DNA of 43,911 nt from an uncultured Mycoplasmatota bacterium (GTDB lineage Bacteria; Bacillota_I; Bacilli_A; RF39; UBA660): positions 1 through 43,911 of the forward strand of contig CAMZCT010000015.1 of the NCBI GenBank assembly GCA_947305065.1, given 5' to 3'. Numbering within the stretch: position 1 is the stretch's first letter; each line of letters opens with the position of its first letter. Under the pieces are notes generated by a model. It was not told where the DNA came from. It did not search any database and worked only from the letters and a program-made list of their open reading frames with translations. Positions 42,013-43,911 of the stretch are shown here, in pieces. A program made the position numbers and the translations under genes.

Positions 42013-42888
42013 TTATTTTTCTTTAATTTGTGACATTACTTCTTCAGCGAAGTTATCTTGACGTTTTTCGATACCTTCTCCTACTTTGAAGCGTGTCATT
42101 GAAACTAATTCTCCTCCATTGTTAGTTACGTACTTAGTTACATCTATGTCTCCATCTTTAATGAAAGCTTGTTCTGCAAGACATATTTCTTTAAAGAACT
42201 TTTTAAGTCTACCTTCAACCATTTTTTCAGCTATATCGGCAGGTTTACCTTCATTTATTGCTTGTTCTTTAAGAACTTCTTTTTCTCTTGCAATTTCTTC
42301 TTCAGGAACGTCTTCTATAAATACATATTTTGGATCCATAGCTGCTGCTTGCATTGCTACATCTTTAGCAACCTCTTCAGTTGCACCTTTAACAACTGTA
42401 ATAACAGCTATCTTACCACCCATATGTAAGTATGTTCCAAAATTATCATCTTTTTCCTTTTCAACTACTGCTAAACGACGGAAGTCTAACTTCTCACCAA
42501 TTTTAGAAGTTTTTTCAACGATATAATCATTTATTGTTCCATCTCCTAGTTTTAGTTCTTTAGCTGCTTCTAAGTCTTTTACATTACTATTTAGAATAGC
42601 TTCACCTATAACATCTAACATTTCTTTAAATTCATCATTTTTAGAAACGAAATCAGTCTCAGCATTAATCTCTATCATAACAGCTTTATCATCTTTTACA
42701 AAGATCTTTGCAAGTCCTTCAGCTGCTATTCTTGATTCTTTCTTGCCAGCTTTGGCAATACCTTTTTCACGTAGCCAATCTATTGCTGCTTCAAGATCAC
42801 CATTAGTCTCAGTTAGAGCTTTTTTGCAATCCATCATGCCAGCACCAGTTTGTTCACGTAAATCTTTTACTAAACTTGCTGTAATCAT
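42013..42888 (-). CDS. tsf: Elongation factor Ts
   Basis: 291 residues. UBA-like N-terminus 'LVKDLREQTGAGMMDCKKAL' with 'GDLEAAIDWLREKG', the EF-Tu-contacting 'INAETDFVSKNDEF', and 'DVAMQAAAMDPKYV'. Exchanges GDP for GTP on EF-Tu. Follows rpsB by 31 bp; terminator downstream. Confidence 0.97.
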   Translation of the reverse strand: MITASLVKDLREQTGAGMMDCKKALTETNGDLEAAIDWLREKGIAKAGKKESRIAAEGLAKIFVKDDKAVMIEINAETDFVSKNDEFKEMLDVIGEAILNSNVKDLEAAKELKLGDGTINDYIVEKTSKIGEKLDFRRLAVVEKEKDDNFGTYLHMGGKIAVITVVKGATEEVAKDVAMQAAAMDPKYVFIEDVPEEEIAREKEVLKEQAINEGKPADIAEKMVEGRLKKFFKEICLAEQAFIKDGDIDVTKYVTNNGGELVSMTRFKVGEGIEKRQDNFAEEVMSQIKEK

Positions 42889-42919
42889 TATTTTGTTAAC
42901 CTTCCTTCCATTCTTTATA

Positions 42920-43911
42920 TTATTCGCTTAATAAAGCGATTAATTCATCCTTTTTCATTGTAGAATATCCTTTGATTCCTGCTTCTTTAGCCATAGCTTT
43001 TAAATCAGCTAAAGATCTTTTACTTAAATCTTCATTTTCTTCTACTTCAACAGTTTCTTCTTGAGCTTCTTCTACTTCTTCAGCGACTTCAGGAGCTTCT
43101 TCCTTTTTAGCTGCTTTTTTTGCTTTAGGAGCTTTTTTAGGTTCTTCAACTGTTTCATCATTTTCTGGAATTTCATCAGTTAATTCTTCTTTTTTAGGCA
43201 TTGTTTTTGGCTTCTTTTCATCTTCAGTAATGAAATCTAAGATTTCTCCACCATTTGTTTCAGCTATAGCGTTTCCTAATACACCTAGAACAACTTTTAC
43301 TGCTCTTACAGCATCGTCATTACCAGGAATTACATAGTCAACGTCATCTGGATTACAGTTAGTATCAACAATACCAAAGATAGGAATATTTAGCTTTCTT
43401 GCTTCTCTTATAGCGTTTAATTCCTTCTTAGGATCTACTATAATCATAGCTTGAGGTAATTTGTTCATTTCTCTAATACCACAAAGTAATTTGTTTAATT
43501 TTTCATATTCTTTTCTTAAAGCAATTACTTCTTTCTTAGGTAACAAATCAAAAGTACCATCCTTTTCCATATTTTCAATGTCTTCTAATCTCTTAACTCT
43601 TTTTCTGATAGTACGGAAGTTAGTTAATGTTCCTCCTAACCATCTTTCTGTTACATAGTAAGAGTTAGTTCTAAGAGCGGTATCTTTTGCAGCTTCTTGA
43701 GCTTGTTTCTTTGTTCCAACAAAGATAAAAGTACCTCCATTTTCTGCTATGCTATGAATTTCAGCATAAGCCTTTTCAATGCACTCCATTGTTTTTTGTA
43801 AATCGATGATATATATATCATCTCTTGAAGTATAAATATACTCCTTCATTTTTGGGTTCCATCTTTTTGTTTGATGTCCAAAATGAACTCCAGCTTCTAA
43901 TAAATAACTTA
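42920..43911 (-). CDS. rpsB: Ribosomal protein S2 with Rho_N-like C-terminal extension (5' end outside window)
   Basis: The frame continues upstream of the internal ATG at 43,849 to the window edge ([20 protein letters not shown]), which is the S2 N-terminus; only the first few codons are missing. The S2 core follows ('[20 protein letters not shown]', '[19 protein letters not shown]', '[17 protein letters not shown]', '[20 protein letters not shown]'). After about residue 220 an unusual ~105-residue tail has Lys/Ala- and Glu-rich low complexity and ends in '[20 protein letters not shown]' plus KKDELIALL, a Rho_N/SAP-like helix motif. uS2 helps assemble the 30S platform; the tail may add RNA binding. 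Confidence 0.95.
   Translation of the reverse strand, partial: SYLLEAGVHFGHQTKRWNPKMKEYIYTSRDDIYIIDLQKTMECIEKAYAEIHSIAENGGTFIFVGTKKQAQEAAKDTALRTNSYYVTERWLGGTLTNFRTIRKRVKRLEDIENMEKDGTFDLLPKKEVIALRKEYEKLNKLLCGIREMNKLPQAMIIVDPKKELNAIREARKLNIPIFGIVDTNCNPDDVDYVIPGNDDAVRAVKVVLGVLGNAIAETNGGEILDFITEDEKKPKTMPKKEELTDEIPENDETVEEPKKAPKAKKAAKKEEAPEVAEEVEEAQEETVEVEENEDLSKRSLADLKAMAKEAGIKGYSTMKKDELIALLSE

Overview
This window looks like the chromosome of a low-GC, walled Firmicute, probably an uncultured gut member of Bacilli (RF39/Erysipelotrichia-like). The evidence is AT-rich DNA, strong AGGAGG-type ribosome binding sites, a T-box leader, and the set SepF, DivIVA, YqeG, YqeH, YqeY, DgkA and class II glycyl-tRNA synthetase. 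The code is standard: TGA is used as stop and TGG as Trp. The lineage call is inference from gene content only.

Left accessory region (about 1-9,600). Small gene blocks lie downstream of the 3' end of the pyruvate phosphate dikinase gene (ppdK, 9,576-12,215, minus strand). Copies of a ppdK-like 3' end (encoding Q-A-A-I-K-A ... K-stop) recur at about 4,550, 3,740 and 2,260, two of them with the same terminator. This is what repeated integration of elements at the ppdK 3' end would leave. The ppdK-proximal block carries a helix-turn-helix protein, a frameshifted ParB-like protein, a large serine recombinase, an HTH-VanZ membrane protein and a DUF5412-like protein. It ends in a degenerate array of about six ~32-bp units. 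The next two blocks hold one gene each (a PH-like membrane protein and an Imm26-like protein). A fourth block starts with an intact HTH/ParB-like pair and runs off the left edge. The cargo resembles orphan immunity genes.

Middle (about 12,200-36,200). A nucleotidyltransferase, a small protein behind an attenuated leader RNA, a LysM/GH25 lysozyme lipoprotein, a XerC/D recombinase and several unknown genes are followed by rpsT and a transglutaminase-like protein. Then come a NatAB-like ABC exporter, miaA-mutL, yqeH-yqeG, divIVA-sepF, a T-box-controlled glyS, and the tightly overlapping run vanZ-ybeY-dgkA-era-recO-uppS. yqeY with rpsU, and a prepilin-like protein, complete this housekeeping core.

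Right (about 36,300-43,911). A plus-strand operon encodes a C39-peptidase ABC transporter followed immediately by two small peptides with textbook double-glycine leaders and GxxxG motifs. This is a compact candidate two-peptide bacteriocin or signalling system with no recognisable immunity gene. Next are a C26 glutamine-amidotransferase-like hydrolase, tRNA-Arg(TCT) and a RhuM-Fic fusion protein. The window ends with frr, a cysteine-less thioredoxin-like membrane protein, tsf and rpsB. pyrH is absent from its usual place between tsf and frr, and rpsB carries a long charged tail ending in a Rho_N-like motif.
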